Assembly: GCA_903895695.1 (NCBI GenBank)
Contig: CAITUY010000084.1
Span: 1-51,136, forward strand
Direction of reading: 5' to 3'
Source of the DNA: an uncultured bacterium
Lineage (GTDB): Bacteria; Verrucomicrobiota; Kiritimatiellia; CAIKKV01; CAITUY01
Length of the DNA: 51,136 nt
The translations under genes and the position numbers were made by a program. Positions 1 to 8,879 of this stretch are shown piece by piece. Every line of letters begins with the position of its first letter. Positions within the stretch are counted from its first letter, which is position 1. The notes under the pieces are model-generated. The model ran no database searches, was not told the origin of the DNA, and was given only the letters and a program-made list of their open reading frames with translations.

Positions 1-119
1 GGCTGTCGCGGTTCTCGCGCTCCTCTCCACCGCTCCTCTCACCCCCGCGCCCGGAGCGCCCGGATCGTCCCTGCGACCTGCCAGGCCGGTGCGAGCCGCC
101 TCTCCTGCCGCCGTCCGGT

Positions 120-188
120 TCGCGAGGACGCTCGCCCTCCCGGGAATTCGGCCTCATCTCACCCTTGGGAGGGCGAGCGTCCTCGCGA
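120..188. repeat. 22-bp perfect inverted repeat (palindromic element)
   Basis: Bases 120-141 are the exact reverse complement of 167-188, around a 25-bp spacer. Each arm reads GGGAGGGCGAGCGTCCTCGCG or its complement. The arm resembles the palindromic elements at 4097, 36684 and 44745 (AGGGCG...CGTCCTCG core). It lies downstream of the leftward polysaccharide deacetylase gene and could fold as a strong hairpin in its 3' UTR, but there is no U tract, so a dispersed repeat is more likely than a dedicated terminator. In the rest of 1-231 I see no convincing gene; a partial gene running off the left edge cannot be excluded. Confidence 0.8.
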
Positions 189-231
189 GCCGAGTTCGTC
201 GACACGTCGCTGTTCTGCTCATTCATTCGTC

Positions 232-1362
232 CTAACTCCGTTCCCGCAGTCCGAAGACCGTGCGTCGCCCCTGCCCCGGCAGGCAGACAATGTAACGATG
301 TTTCAACCGCATCAATCGATACGGCGGATCGCCCGGCCTTACGCCGCGCCCGCCGAACAAACGATCGCCGAAGGCCGTCACGTATCCGACCTTCTCCGCA
401 GCCCGTACGGCCGATTCGCCGGCGACCGCCCAAGGGAAGCATAAATGACGGACGGCATCAGACCGCAGCCCGGCACTCAATTGATCAAGGGCGCCCATGA
501 GGTCGGTGAGTATGGCCGCATCGCGCTCCACCGGCGTTTCCTGGCAGCCTGGCCCCGCCGCCGCTGCCACACCGCGCAAAAGCGATTCCCAGTCGGGCCG
601 GCCAAAGAATGCGGTCCCGCCGTGGGCGCGGACGTACTGCGTGCAGGCTTCAAATGCCGCCCCGTTGTCGTAGCGCAATGCATCCGAATAGCGTGAGCGC
701 TCGGGATACAGCGGCGCTCCCAGGTCGTTTTCTGACAAAGACCGCTCGCCCGTTCCCGTCACAAGGCGCGGGTAGAGATGCGGATGCCGCCGCGGCAGAC
801 CGGGCGCCATGAAGCCCACGATCTCCGGTGCACAGTTGATCATGGCGTGCCACAACGTGTGTGACTGGATATCGATGGTGCCCGAGGCGTGCAAGGCCCG
901 CAACTCGGGCCAGGTGGCGAAAGGCGTCGCGGACTGGTCTGCGCCCGCATCGGCCCCGCCGGGACTCTCGATCGTCGGCCGCACGCTCGCCGCATCGGCC
1001 ACGCGGCCGGGATGAACATAGGCGATGGCCTGGAACCCGTGCCGGTGCAACAGGGGCGCCGCGACGGTCCAGAGGCTGGCCCACGCATCGTCGAAGCACA
1101 GCGCCACGGAACGCTGACCGGGATGCCGGCCCTCACGCACATAGGCGGCGATGGCATCGGACGTCACCGTGCGATACCCGTTTGCCGCCAGGTAATCCAA
1201 GTACGGTGCCAGTTCTTCGGGGGTCGCTTCGTGAAAGTGAAAGACCGGCAACCACCGCCCCACCCCGCCGCCGAACAGAAACGCGGGGTAGCAGCCGGTG
1301 ATGAGATCGAGAACCCCGCGCCACGGGGTTTTGCGTTCGGCAAATGGGAGGTGGTTGGTCAT
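232..1362 (-). CDS. polysaccharide deacetylase family protein (NodB-like)
   Basis: Predicted carbohydrate esterase family 4 type enzyme of 376 aa, which would remove acetyl groups from an extracytoplasmic or envelope glycan. The first family motif appears as CFDDAW with the Asp pair at about residues 91-92, and the metal-binding motif as SHTLWH (His168 and His172). The family normally binds a divalent metal with one Asp and two His, and all three are present. No signal peptide is visible. It follows the GT4 glycosyltransferase by 15 bp on the same strand, so the two are probably co-transcribed and act on the same glycan. The substrate is unknown. The sequence beyond the core is longer than a minimal NodB domain, with an inserted stretch of about 100 residues after the second motif. 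Confidence 0.8.
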   Translation of the reverse strand: MTNHLPFAERKTPWRGVLDLITGCYPAFLFGGGVGRWLPVFHFHEATPEELAPYLDYLAANGYRTVTSDAIAAYVREGRHPGQRSVALCFDDAWASLWTVAAPLLHRHGFQAIAYVHPGRVADAASVRPTIESPGGADAGADQSATPFATWPELRALHASGTIDIQSHTLWHAMINCAPEIVGFMAPGLPRRHPHLYPRLVTGTGERSLSENDLGAPLYPERSRYSDALRYDNGAAFEACTQYVRAHGGTAFFGRPDWESLLRGVAAAAGPGCQETPVERDAAILTDLMGALDQLSAGLRSDAVRHLCFPWAVAGESAVRAAEKVGYVTAFGDRLFGGRGVRPGDPPYRLMRLKHRYIVCLPGQGRRTVFGLRERS

Positions 1363-1377
1363 CAGACTGCGCGAAGC

Positions 1378-2511
1378 CTACTCCGTCCTCCGCACCATCG
1401 CCTCGTAGGTTGTCTCCATGGTCGCAATCGTGCGCTTCATGTCGAAATCCTTGATGCGCTCCAACGCGTTGCGCCGCAACTGATCGCGCAACGCGTCGCT
1501 CCCGAGCACCCGCAGCGTGAGGCGCGCGAGGGCTTCGTGATCGCCTGGCACGAACAGCAGTGCCGTCTTGCCGTCTTCCAGGATCTCGCCCTGCCCGTCG
1601 GCCGTGGAGGCCACCACGGCGTTGCCGACCGCCATGGCCTCGTAGAGCGTATTGGGCGTGCCTTCCTGGTGGCTCGGGAAGATCTGTACGTCGAGACACT
1701 GGATCACGCTGACCACGTCGGTCCGGTAGCCGAGGAACTGGACGCGCCCGTCGAGCCCGTTTTCGCGAACCCAGCGATGCAAGTCGGCCTCAAACCGGCC
1801 GTTGCCGATCACCCACACGTACACGTCCTGCCGCTCCTTAAGCATGAGTTGCAGGGCCTTGAACGTGTCGAGGTGGCCCTTGTGCGCCTCGAGGCGCCCG
1901 ACCACGCCCAGCACCTTGTCGGCCACGCCGCGCCCCTGGTCGCAACGGAAGGCCTGGATCCACTCCGGGGTGACGCCGGGGATGGTTTCGAGCGGGATGC
2001 CACTGTATAGGGTCTTGACGCGATCGGCCGGGATGTAGCGCTTCTCGATCGTGAAACGCCGCGTGCTTTCCGAGACCGCAAAGGCGCAGCGGGTGAATCG
2101 GCCCAGCAGCCACTCGACCGGTCGCTGGGTCAGCGGCACAGTGCCGTAGTTGCAGCGCTCGTGGACGATCACCGGCAGGCGCAACAGCAGGCCGGCCAAG
2201 CGGCCCCAGGTGCAGGCGCCGTAGCCGTGGGCGTGGATCAGGTCCACCTGTTCGCGGCGCACCAGCCGGATCAAGGCCCACAGGTTGCGGGGATCGAGCT
2301 TGCCGTAACCGAGGTGAAGCGGCGCGATGCCCGACGCTTTCAGGCGCTCCTCGGCCGGTCCCGATGGCCCCTGCCGACTGCACAACAGCACGCGGAACCG
2401 CGTCTTGTCGTAGGCCGGAATCCACAGCTCGAACGAACGCGATACCCCGTGAAACGAGACCTGCTCGTTGCCGAAGTGCTCGCAAAGATGCAGGATGACG
2501 ATCGGTTTCAT
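1378..2511 (-). CDS. glycosyltransferase family 4 (GT-B fold)
   Basis: A 377-aa GT4 retaining glycosyltransferase that transfers sugar from a nucleotide-sugar donor onto an unidentified glycan or lipid acceptor. The N-terminal half carries an acceptor-type Rossmann domain (DLIHAHGYGA stretch near residue 90). The C-terminal half has the donor-site signature GVVGRLEAHKG and the E-x7-E motif in QEGTPNTLYEAMAVG, where Glu and Glu flank the nucleotide-sugar site. The length is typical for the family. It is the first gene of a leftward pair with the deacetylase and is divergent from the radical SAM gene across an 82-bp gap. Cell-surface polysaccharide synthesis is the likely setting, inferred from family and neighbour. 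Confidence 0.85.
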   Translation of the reverse strand: MKPIVILHLCEHFGNEQVSFHGVSRSFELWIPAYDKTRFRVLLCSRQGPSGPAEERLKASGIAPLHLGYGKLDPRNLWALIRLVRREQVDLIHAHGYGACTWGRLAGLLLRLPVIVHERCNYGTVPLTQRPVEWLLGRFTRCAFAVSESTRRFTIEKRYIPADRVKTLYSGIPLETIPGVTPEWIQAFRCDQGRGVADKVLGVVGRLEAHKGHLDTFKALQLMLKERQDVYVWVIGNGRFEADLHRWVRENGLDGRVQFLGYRTDVVSVIQCLDVQIFPSHQEGTPNTLYEAMAVGNAVVASTADGQGEILEDGKTALLFVPGDHEALARLTLRVLGSDALRDQLRRNALERIKDFDMKRTIATMETTYEAMVRRTE

Positions 2512-2516
2512 TTAAC

Positions 2517-2546
2517 TTGTTCCCGCTGCCGGGGAAACGGTATAGT
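2517..2546 (+). promoter_or_regulatory. putative promoter for the radical SAM gene
   Basis: A TATAGT -10-like hexamer at 2541-2546 lies 18 bp after TTGTTC (2517-2522), in the 82-bp gap between divergent genes. The -10 is good and the -35 weak. The leader before the ATG at 2594 would be about 40 nt and has no clear Shine-Dalgarno. Confidence 0.4.
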
Positions 2547-2593
2547 TTCTGGCCGAAAACGGGGATATTTCGGGAAAGCGACCGTTTATACCA

Positions 2594-4048
2594 ATGAAGT
2601 GTCTTTTTGTCTATAAGACCGCCTCTCTGGACATCACCGATCCTATGGGGATCATGTGCCTGATTGCCAACGTCAAGAAGCACGGGCACGAGGCGGACCT
2701 GTTTCTCACGAACCTGGAACCGAACCTGTTCAAGGCCGTGGCGGACTACAAACCCGACGTAATCGGCTTCTCCGTCACCAGCGGCTCGGAGGCCTATTAC
2801 CTGGAACTGATCCGGCGACTGCGCCAGCACGTCAAGTTCATCTCGATCATGGGCGGGCCGCACGCGTCCTTCTTCCCCGAAATCGTCGAGCAGCCCGAAG
2901 TCGACATCATCTGCCGCGGCGAAGGCGATGCCCCGCTGGTGGAACTGCTCGACAAGCTGCAAAAGGGCGAGGATTACTCGACCATCCCGAACCTATGGGC
3001 CAAAAAGGACGGGCAGGTGATCAAGAATCACCTGCGGCCCCTGATCCACGACCTCGATACACTGCCCTTCCCCGACCGCGCCTCCTTCCTGAAGTACTAC
3101 GCCTATGCCCACAGCAGCGTGAAGCACTTCCTGGCCGGCCGCGGCTGCCCCTACGACTGCACGTACTGCTTCAACCACAAGCTGAAGAAGATGTACCGCG
3201 AGGAGGCGAAGGAAACGCAGTATTGCCGCCTGCGCAGCGTCAAGCACGTGGTCGACGAGGTCGACGAGGTGCGGCGCAACTACCCGCTCAAGATCGTCTA
3301 TTTCCACGACGACCTGTTCATCATGAACCGCGTGTGGCTCAAGGCGTTTGCCGAGGAATACAGCAAACGCGTGGGCCTGCCCATGATCTGCTACGTCCGC
3401 GCCAACCTCGTCAACGAGGAGGTCGTGCAGGCGCTAAAGAAGGCCAATTGCATCACGATCGCCATGGGTATCGAAAGCGGCAGCGAGCCGCTGCGCAAGA
3501 CCGTGCTCAAGCGCGACATGAGCAACGAGCAGATCGTCAAGGCCGCCGACCTGTTCCACAAGTACGGCATCTCGATCATGACGCAGAACATGGTCGGCCT
3601 GCCGGAGGAAACGATCGAGAACGCCTACGAGACGATCGCCGTCAACAATCGGGTCAAGCCGTCCTACGCGTGGTGCTCGATCTTCCAGCCCTACCCGCGC
3701 ACCGAGCTCTACCACTACTGCATCGAGAAGGGCATCCTGGACCCGACACACCGGCAGCACGCGTCCTACCAGGTCGAATCGCCGATCAACAAGGGGCAGA
3801 CCAAGCGCGAGTTCGAAAACCTGCACAAATTCTTCTCGCTCTGCGTGGAGTACCCGTCGCTGACGAAGCTGTCGCACCGCCTGATCAAGTGGCCCAACAA
3901 TGCCGTCTTCAACCTCGTGTACCGGGGATTCAAAGGCTACACCCACATCTTCCGGCTCAAGATGAGCAGCGGCGAGATCGGGTTCATCGTCTATCTCTGG
4001 GGCATCATGCTCTACCGCCTGCGCCGGGCGCTGGGCCGGACGTACTAG
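2594..4048 (+). CDS. B12-binding domain radical SAM protein
   Basis: A 484-aa class B radical SAM enzyme. The N-terminal ~140 residues form a cobalamin-binding-type Rossmann domain (DVIGFSVTSGS, MGGPHASFFPE, CRGEGD signatures) without the DxHxxG motif that ligates the cobalt from below. The radical SAM core begins at Cys185 with CxxxCxxC (Cys185/189/192) for the 4Fe-4S cluster and SAM, followed by family-typical motifs such as IYFHDDLFIMN and AMGIESGSEPLRKTVLKR. Family members perform methylations and rearrangements on lipids, cofactors and natural products. The substrate here is not readable from sequence. It is transcribed away from the GT4/deacetylase pair, so a role in glycan or lipid modification is possible but only inferred. 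Confidence 0.85.
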   Translation: MKCLFVYKTASLDITDPMGIMCLIANVKKHGHEADLFLTNLEPNLFKAVADYKPDVIGFSVTSGSEAYYLELIRRLRQHVKFISIMGGPHASFFPEIVEQPEVDIICRGEGDAPLVELLDKLQKGEDYSTIPNLWAKKDGQVIKNHLRPLIHDLDTLPFPDRASFLKYYAYAHSSVKHFLAGRGCPYDCTYCFNHKLKKMYREEAKETQYCRLRSVKHVVDEVDEVRRNYPLKIVYFHDDLFIMNRVWLKAFAEEYSKRVGLPMICYVRANLVNEEVVQALKKANCITIAMGIESGSEPLRKTVLKRDMSNEQIVKAADLFHKYGISIMTQNMVGLPEETIENAYETIAVNNRVKPSYAWCSIFQPYPRTELYHYCIEKGILDPTHRQHASYQVESPINKGQTKREFENLHKFFSLCVEYPSLTKLSHRLIKWPNNAVFNLVYRGFKGYTHIFRLKMSSGEIGFIVYLWGIMLYRLRRALGRTY

Positions 4049-4096
4049 ACCACGGCGGCGACAACGCGCCACCCTCCACCGTACGCGCGTGTCTTG

Positions 4097-4129
4097 GGTA
4101 GGGCGGCGGCGTCCTCGCCGCGCCGTGAC
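4097..4129. repeat. solo arm of the GGTAGGGCG palindromic repeat
   Basis: GGTAGGGCGGCGGCGTCCTC followed by GCCGCGCCGTGAC matches the right-hand arm (reverse complement) of the elements at 36684-36771 and 44745-44822. No good partner arm follows, so this looks like a half or decayed copy in the gap between two convergent genes. Confidence 0.6.
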
Positions 4130-4170
4130 TCTTGCGCTCCTGTTCTCGCGCCACCCACGCCGCTACGGCC

Positions 4171-5454
4171 TCAGCCCAGCCCGAACTCTTCGCGAAGCGG
4201 CAGGAACCGATCCCGGTAACAGCCCTCCCGCAGGTGCTGCATGTCCTCGGGCAGCAGGAACATGCTGCCCGCATTCCACTTCCGGCCACTCTCGAGGAAT
4301 TCCGCGAGCCGGCGCCTAAGCGATGTGTCGCGCGGCAGGTCGGCCGGATCGACTGTGGCGGTATCGGCCAGGAACACGAACCAGAGACTGCCGGGTTGCG
4401 GCGGCCCGGGAAAGAGGTAGACCGCGCGTTGCAGGCGGAGCGGGTTGGCGTCCGCGGGCAGCACCTCAGCCAGGCGCGGGTCCAGGAACCATGTGTTCAC
4501 AACCACCGCCGCAAACGGTTGATCGGCATGATAGCGAGGGAAGAAAGCCAGGGCTTGTCGGAAACTATCCGTCATCGCGTCCCAGCCCATCCCGCCGCCC
4601 GCCGGAATGTGCAGATCCAGCACCGTGCTGCCCTTCTGGAACACGGGCGTCCAGGCAGCCCGATCCAGACTGACCTGCGTGCGGAGGATGCGACCCGCCG
4701 GGTCCACCGGAAAACCGACGACAGCGGCGGACGTCTCCACCAGGCGCGCGGTCCAGCCTGCGGTTGCCGGAGCGCCGCCGGCCAAACGCAGCCCGTCCTC
4801 GGCCACCCGAGTACCGTCTTCCGCCAAGGCGAGAACCTGCCCATCGGCCGCGCGCTTCCAGACACTCACGCCACCGCCGTAAGGGTGCAACTGAAACTCG
4901 AAACGCCCGAGCCGGACGTACGGTTGGATCAGGTACATGGCCAACCAGGGGAACTGACGTTCATAGATGCCGGCGCACCCCCGGCCCCGAAGGTGATTGC
5001 CTTCGAAGGCCGAGATCTGCTGGATGGTCTGCTCGGTCACCTCGCGGGGATAGCCCAAATGCCGGTGCCACGCGGCCAAGCGCGGCGCAAACTCCAAGGC
5101 GAGCAACTCGTAGAACGCACCAGCCTGCGCGCCGAGGCGCGACGCGAGCGTCGGGGCACCCCACGGCACGCCATGTTCCGGGGCGACAAATGTACGCCAG
5201 TGCAAATACCACGCGAAGCGACTCAGTGCCGGGTCCGAAGCCACCGTTGCGGCCACCGCGCGCAGCAGGCCATCCCGATCGGCAGGCAAACCGGCAGCCG
5301 CGCGGCGTGCAGGGATCGCTGCGGGATCCAGCATGGGCAGAACCCCGACCGGTAAGGAGGCCATGGCCTCATCCCAAAACGCGGGATTCCCGCCATAGGC
5401 TCCAGGTTCCAGGAAGTCCCGCAATACGTCGTTTGAACTAAGGCTTTCGCTCAT
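4171..5454 (-). CDS. GNAT-like acyltransferase domain protein
   Basis: A 427-aa cytoplasmic protein matching the two-domain acyltransferase family with an N-terminal NAT_N-like helical domain and a C-terminal GNAT-like domain. The C-terminal half has the recognisable run TVLDLHIPAGGGM, a following SFRQALAFFPRY helix, VVNTWFLDPRLAEVLP, and an RAVYLFP strand, all characteristic of that family. The acceptor is unknown. Its ATG overlaps the TGA of the preceding gene (ATGA at 5451-5454), so the two are translationally coupled. Family assignment is from remembered family signatures and not from a search. Confidence 0.6.
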   Translation of the reverse strand: MSESLSSNDVLRDFLEPGAYGGNPAFWDEAMASLPVGVLPMLDPAAIPARRAAAGLPADRDGLLRAVAATVASDPALSRFAWYLHWRTFVAPEHGVPWGAPTLASRLGAQAGAFYELLALEFAPRLAAWHRHLGYPREVTEQTIQQISAFEGNHLRGRGCAGIYERQFPWLAMYLIQPYVRLGRFEFQLHPYGGGVSVWKRAADGQVLALAEDGTRVAEDGLRLAGGAPATAGWTARLVETSAAVVGFPVDPAGRILRTQVSLDRAAWTPVFQKGSTVLDLHIPAGGGMGWDAMTDSFRQALAFFPRYHADQPFAAVVVNTWFLDPRLAEVLPADANPLRLQRAVYLFPGPPQPGSLWFVFLADTATVDPADLPRDTSLRRRLAEFLESGRKWNAGSMFLLPEDMQHLREGCYRDRFLPLREEFGLG

Positions 5455-5873
5455 GAGGTGCGCATCTCCAGCAGGCAGGATATGGGTTCGGTCAACGGGA
5501 TGATGAGCGCATAGAAGCTGGCGCTGTCCGTCCAGTCGAACCCGTCCGGCTTATCGGACCGGAGCGTCCAGAATCCGAAGTCCTGCGCGAGTAGAAGGTC
5601 CTTCGGCACCGTGTTCGTCAGGAAGGTTTCGGGCGATGTCCATTCCGCGGCCTTCGCTCGAACTCGATCCGAGCAGAGCGCGAGCGCCTCCGGCCAGCGC
5701 TCTGCCGCCAGCGCATCCTGGAATCGCAAGAACAGCATGTTCGCCTGGCGGTACTCGGCGGAATGCGCACGCGGCGGCCACATCGGGTGTCCGCCAAAGG
5801 CTTGCAGCGCGGTCGCCGTTATGGCCACGGCCACGAGCAGGACAAGAGGTACCCTTGCCATCTGGCCAGACAT
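5451..5873 (-). CDS. small exported or membrane-anchored protein, unknown function
   Basis: I do not recognise this 140-aa protein. The chosen start (MSGQMARVP) gives an N-terminal hydrophobic segment, VPLVLLVAVAITATALQAFG, that reads as a signal peptide or membrane anchor. The remaining ~110 residues are predicted extracytoplasmic and contain an amphipathic helix (RFQDALAAERWPEALALCSD) like helical TPR/NTF2-type folds. Longer in-frame starts exist up to 6032 but would put the hydrophobic segment in the middle of the protein. It is coupled by a 4-bp overlap to the GNAT-like acyltransferase gene, which suggests the two work together. Confidence 0.6.
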   Translation of the reverse strand: MSGQMARVPLVLLVAVAITATALQAFGGHPMWPPRAHSAEYRQANMLFLRFQDALAAERWPEALALCSDRVRAKAAEWTSPETFLTNTVPKDLLLAQDFGFWTLRSDKPDGFDWTDSASFYALIIPLTEPISCLLEMRTS

Positions 5874-6048
5874 TGCGTCAGTCCCTCGCTTCCCATTCAC
5901 CGGGGCTGCTTCCCCGGATACGCTGTTTAATGGACGGAGACTAACAGTGTGACGACGGTCTGCCAATACCAACATCCGGCCCGACACTCGCCTCTTTTCC
6001 GATGCCATGGGGCGTGTTAAGGTCTCGCCCACTCAAGAGGAGTTCCGA

Positions 6049-7128
6049 ATGAAGATCGACTTGCGCAAGGATTTCACTTACTCCCTGCTCGTTCCGACCA
6101 GCATGGGGATACGAATCGCGCCGGCCAACGGCCAACCCGTTCACGGCAGCAATACGTTTTCCCTGCAGGCCACCAGCGCCGAGTCCAACGTCGCCAGCGT
6201 GGCATCCTATCTCGGCCTCCCAGTCAAAATCCTGACGACATTCGTCAAGGGCAGCCCCATGGCCCAGATCATTAAGGACAACCTGGCCAGCCGGCACATG
6301 ACGTACGAAGGACGCGAAGTCGAACAGGGCGGCCCCTGGGGATACCGGCACCAAATCAATATCGCCGACAGCGGGTGCGGATCCCGCGGACCGCGGGTGT
6401 GGAATGACCGCGCCGGCGAGGTGGGGCGGACGCTCAACGTGAAGGACTTCGACCTGGACCGGATCTTCGGCAAGGAGGGAGTCCAGATCGTGCATCTGTC
6501 GGGGCTCGTGGGCGCGCTCTCACCCGACACGGGCAACTTCTGTCTTGAGTTGGCCCGGGCCGCCAAGAAGCACGGCACGCGGATCTCCTTCGACCTTAAC
6601 TACCGGGCCTCGTTCTGGAAGAACCGTGAAGAGGAACTGCGCGCCATCTTCACCGAAATCGCCGGCGTGTCGGATATCCTCCTCGGCAATGAGGAGGACT
6701 TCCAGCTCTGCCTGGGCATCGAGGGCCCCGAGGCCGGCGGCAAAGGTATCGCGGCCAAAATCGACGGGTTCAAGGGCATGATCACCCGAGTCAAGGAGGC
6801 CTTCCCGAACGCGTCGGTTTTCGCCACGACCTTGCGCGAGGTCGTCAACACCAACCAGCACCTCTGGGGCGCGATCATGTCCGCGGGCGGCGAGTGGCAT
6901 GTCGTCGAACCGCGGGAGATCGGCGTGCTGGACCGCATCGGCGGCGGTGACGGGTTCGTGGGCGGCATGCTTTACGCGATCTTGAAGGGCTGGGAGCCGC
7001 AGAAGTGGATCCAATTCGGCTGGGCCAGCGGCGCCCTGGCCGCGACCCTGTTGACGGACTACGCCCAACCCGCCGACGAAGATCAGGTGTGGAGCATCTG
7101 GCAGGGCAACGCCCGCGTCAAACGGTAG
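6049..7128 (+). CDS. PfkB-family sugar kinase (2-keto-3-deoxygluconate kinase-like)
   Basis: A 359-aa ribokinase/PfkB-family carbohydrate kinase that phosphorylates a sugar or sugar acid with ATP. Visible family marks are the substrate-binding N-terminal region, HLSGLVGALSP, the DLNYRASFW segment typical of KDG kinases (DxNxR), NEEDFQ, and the catalytic and anion-hole motif RIGGGDGF, where the Asp is the general base. The ATG at 6049 is preferred over 6007 because GAGGAG lies 8 bp upstream of it. The gene stands alone and converges on htrA with only 16 bp between stops, so the exact substrate is not helped by context. A KDG kinase role is inferred from the DxNxR motif. Confidence 0.8.
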   Translation: MKIDLRKDFTYSLLVPTSMGIRIAPANGQPVHGSNTFSLQATSAESNVASVASYLGLPVKILTTFVKGSPMAQIIKDNLASRHMTYEGREVEQGGPWGYRHQINIADSGCGSRGPRVWNDRAGEVGRTLNVKDFDLDRIFGKEGVQIVHLSGLVGALSPDTGNFCLELARAAKKHGTRISFDLNYRASFWKNREEELRAIFTEIAGVSDILLGNEEDFQLCLGIEGPEAGGKGIAAKIDGFKGMITRVKEAFPNASVFATTLREVVNTNQHLWGAIMSAGGEWHVVEPREIGVLDRIGGGDGFVGGMLYAILKGWEPQKWIQFGWASGALAATLLTDYAQPADEDQVWSIWQGNARVKR

Positions 7129-7144
7129 CGCGTCTGCCGCCTGT

Positions 7145-8623
7145 CTACTCCGCCTGCAGCACGACAAACAGGCCCGCGCCTTTGCGGTTGATCAGCAACA
7201 GCACGCTGTTCTTCTCTTCGGAGCCGCGCAGCACTTGCTCGACATCGGACAGGCTGCTCACCGTCCTGTGATTGACGGCCATGATCAGGTCGCCGTCCTG
7301 TATCCCTGACACCGCCGCGACACTGCCGCTCTCTACAGCGGCCACAAGGACTCCCTGCTCGCCCTCGTAGCCCAGCTTGGTCGCCAGTTCCGGAGTCAAC
7401 GCCTGCAAGGTCAGGCCGAATTTTGACAGAGCCTTGTCCCCCGTCTCCACGCCCGACTCGCCGCCTGCACCCATGGTTCCTACGACCGCCGTGACCGACT
7501 TCTCCTTACCCTCCCGAATCAGGCCAATCTCCACCTTGTTGCCGGGCTGGCCGGCGGCGACCAGGCGATGCAACTGGCTGGCGTCCGCCACGGGCTTGCC
7601 GTCGAACCGAATCACGATATCCCCCACCTTGATACCGGCTTTGTCGGCCGACGATCCCTTCTCCACATGCGCGACCAGTGCACCCTTCGTATCGGACAGA
7701 TGAAACTGCCGGGCCAACTCCTTGGTCACGTCCTGAATGCCGACGCCGATGACGCCATGCTGAACGGTCCCGCCTTTGACCAGTACCGGCACGCTCGTCT
7801 TGATGATGTTGCTCGGAATGGCAAAGTTGACGCCCGAATGCTGCCCGATGCTGGTGGCCATCGCCGTGTTCATTCCCACGACTTCGCCCCGCATGTTAAC
7901 CAGGGGGCCGCCGGAGTTGCCGGGATTGATCGCGGCATCCGTCTGTAGAAAATCCTCGTAGTCTGCGATACCCATGTGATCGCGGCCCTTGGCGCTGATG
8001 ATGCCCGTGGTTACCGTCTGGGCCAACCCGAACGGGGCGCCGATGGCCATCACCAGTTCGCCTGTCAGCAAGGCATCCGAGTCACCCAGTTCCACGGTTG
8101 GCAGATCATCCGGCACCGGCCCCTTGATCCGAATGACCGCCACATCGGAGCGCGGATCCTGTCCCACGATTTCGGCCTCGAACGTGCGCCGGTCAGCCAG
8201 TTGCACCTTGATCTCATCCACGTCCCCCACGACGTGATAATTCGTCAGGATATGGCCCTTCTTGTCGAGGATCATGCCGGACCCCATCCCGCGCTGCGGC
8301 ACGCGGTATTCGTGTTGCTGGGGCGCCATGCGCGTTGCCCCGTGGCCGAATATCTGTTCAAAATACTCGCCCCCGAAGGGCGCGGGCATTTCGGTGCCGA
8401 TGAATCTCAGCACCTTCTCCGAGTAGACGCTGACGACGGCCGGCTTGACATGCGCCGCGACGGCGGCAAACGCCCGCCCCAACTGGCGAGCCGGCGCCGT
8501 GACCTCATCTGATAGGGCGGGAGTCGTTTCCGCCACGCCCTGTGACGGCAACCCCATCGCCACCCCACTCGTGATACCGGCGGCTACTACGATGATCACC
8601 CTGGACCACTTGATCGCGTTCAT
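7145..8623 (-). CDS. htrA: periplasmic serine protease HtrA/DegP family
   Basis: A 492-aa envelope protease and chaperone that degrades misfolded periplasmic proteins. An N-terminal signal peptide (hydrophobic run about residues 9-24) is followed by a trypsin-like domain with the triad His130 (LTNYHVVGD), Asp160 (DPRSDVAVI) and Ser237 (GNSGGPL). Two PDZ domains follow, the first starting near residue 290 (GVIGVGIQDV) and the second near 395 (FGLTLQAL). This is the usual Do-family architecture and length. The ATG at 8623 has a consensus AGGAGG about 8 bp upstream, which decides the start. Upstream is a 256-bp gap shared with the divergent lipid operon, so both promoters must lie there. Confidence 0.92.
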   Translation of the reverse strand: MNAIKWSRVIIVVAAGITSGVAMGLPSQGVAETTPALSDEVTAPARQLGRAFAAVAAHVKPAVVSVYSEKVLRFIGTEMPAPFGGEYFEQIFGHGATRMAPQQHEYRVPQRGMGSGMILDKKGHILTNYHVVGDVDEIKVQLADRRTFEAEIVGQDPRSDVAVIRIKGPVPDDLPTVELGDSDALLTGELVMAIGAPFGLAQTVTTGIISAKGRDHMGIADYEDFLQTDAAINPGNSGGPLVNMRGEVVGMNTAMATSIGQHSGVNFAIPSNIIKTSVPVLVKGGTVQHGVIGVGIQDVTKELARQFHLSDTKGALVAHVEKGSSADKAGIKVGDIVIRFDGKPVADASQLHRLVAAGQPGNKVEIGLIREGKEKSVTAVVGTMGAGGESGVETGDKALSKFGLTLQALTPELATKLGYEGEQGVLVAAVESGSVAAVSGIQDGDLIMAVNHRTVSSLSDVEQVLRGSEEKNSVLLLINRKGAGLFVVLQAE

Positions 8624-8879
8624 ACGGTCTCGCCTCCTGTGTGTTCCCATCCGTTGATCGGCGCCTACAACGACCGCATAATTGCTTACGCAAAGCCGTT
8701 GCGCCCTGCAACCGGGGTTCGGACGATATGCAGCCTCCAATTCCCTTACTCTTGACCCGTCACCTCCCGTCTTCTTCACGTGCGGAACAAACGGCGGTGT
8801 GATAGTTTCCACGCCCGGACCGTATCACGCGAGCCACCATGATCCGTCGGGAGGGAGTTGCGGCGTGGGAGAAAGAGTC

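Noticed and set aside
1..118. Arg/Gly-rich minus-strand frame at the left edge
   Set aside because: It looks like an RNA-binding tail, but on that strand it would have to begin inside the inverted repeat and has no start; left uncalled.
165..500. Plus-strand frame at the left edge
   Set aside because: Antisense to the polysaccharide deacetylase gene and Arg-rich as expected of a GC-rich shadow frame.
8682..8879. N-terminal extension of the LplT-Aas fusion to 8682
   Set aside because: The extension is not membrane-like and lies in the promoter region shared with htrA; the ATG at 8880 starts right before the first MFS helix.
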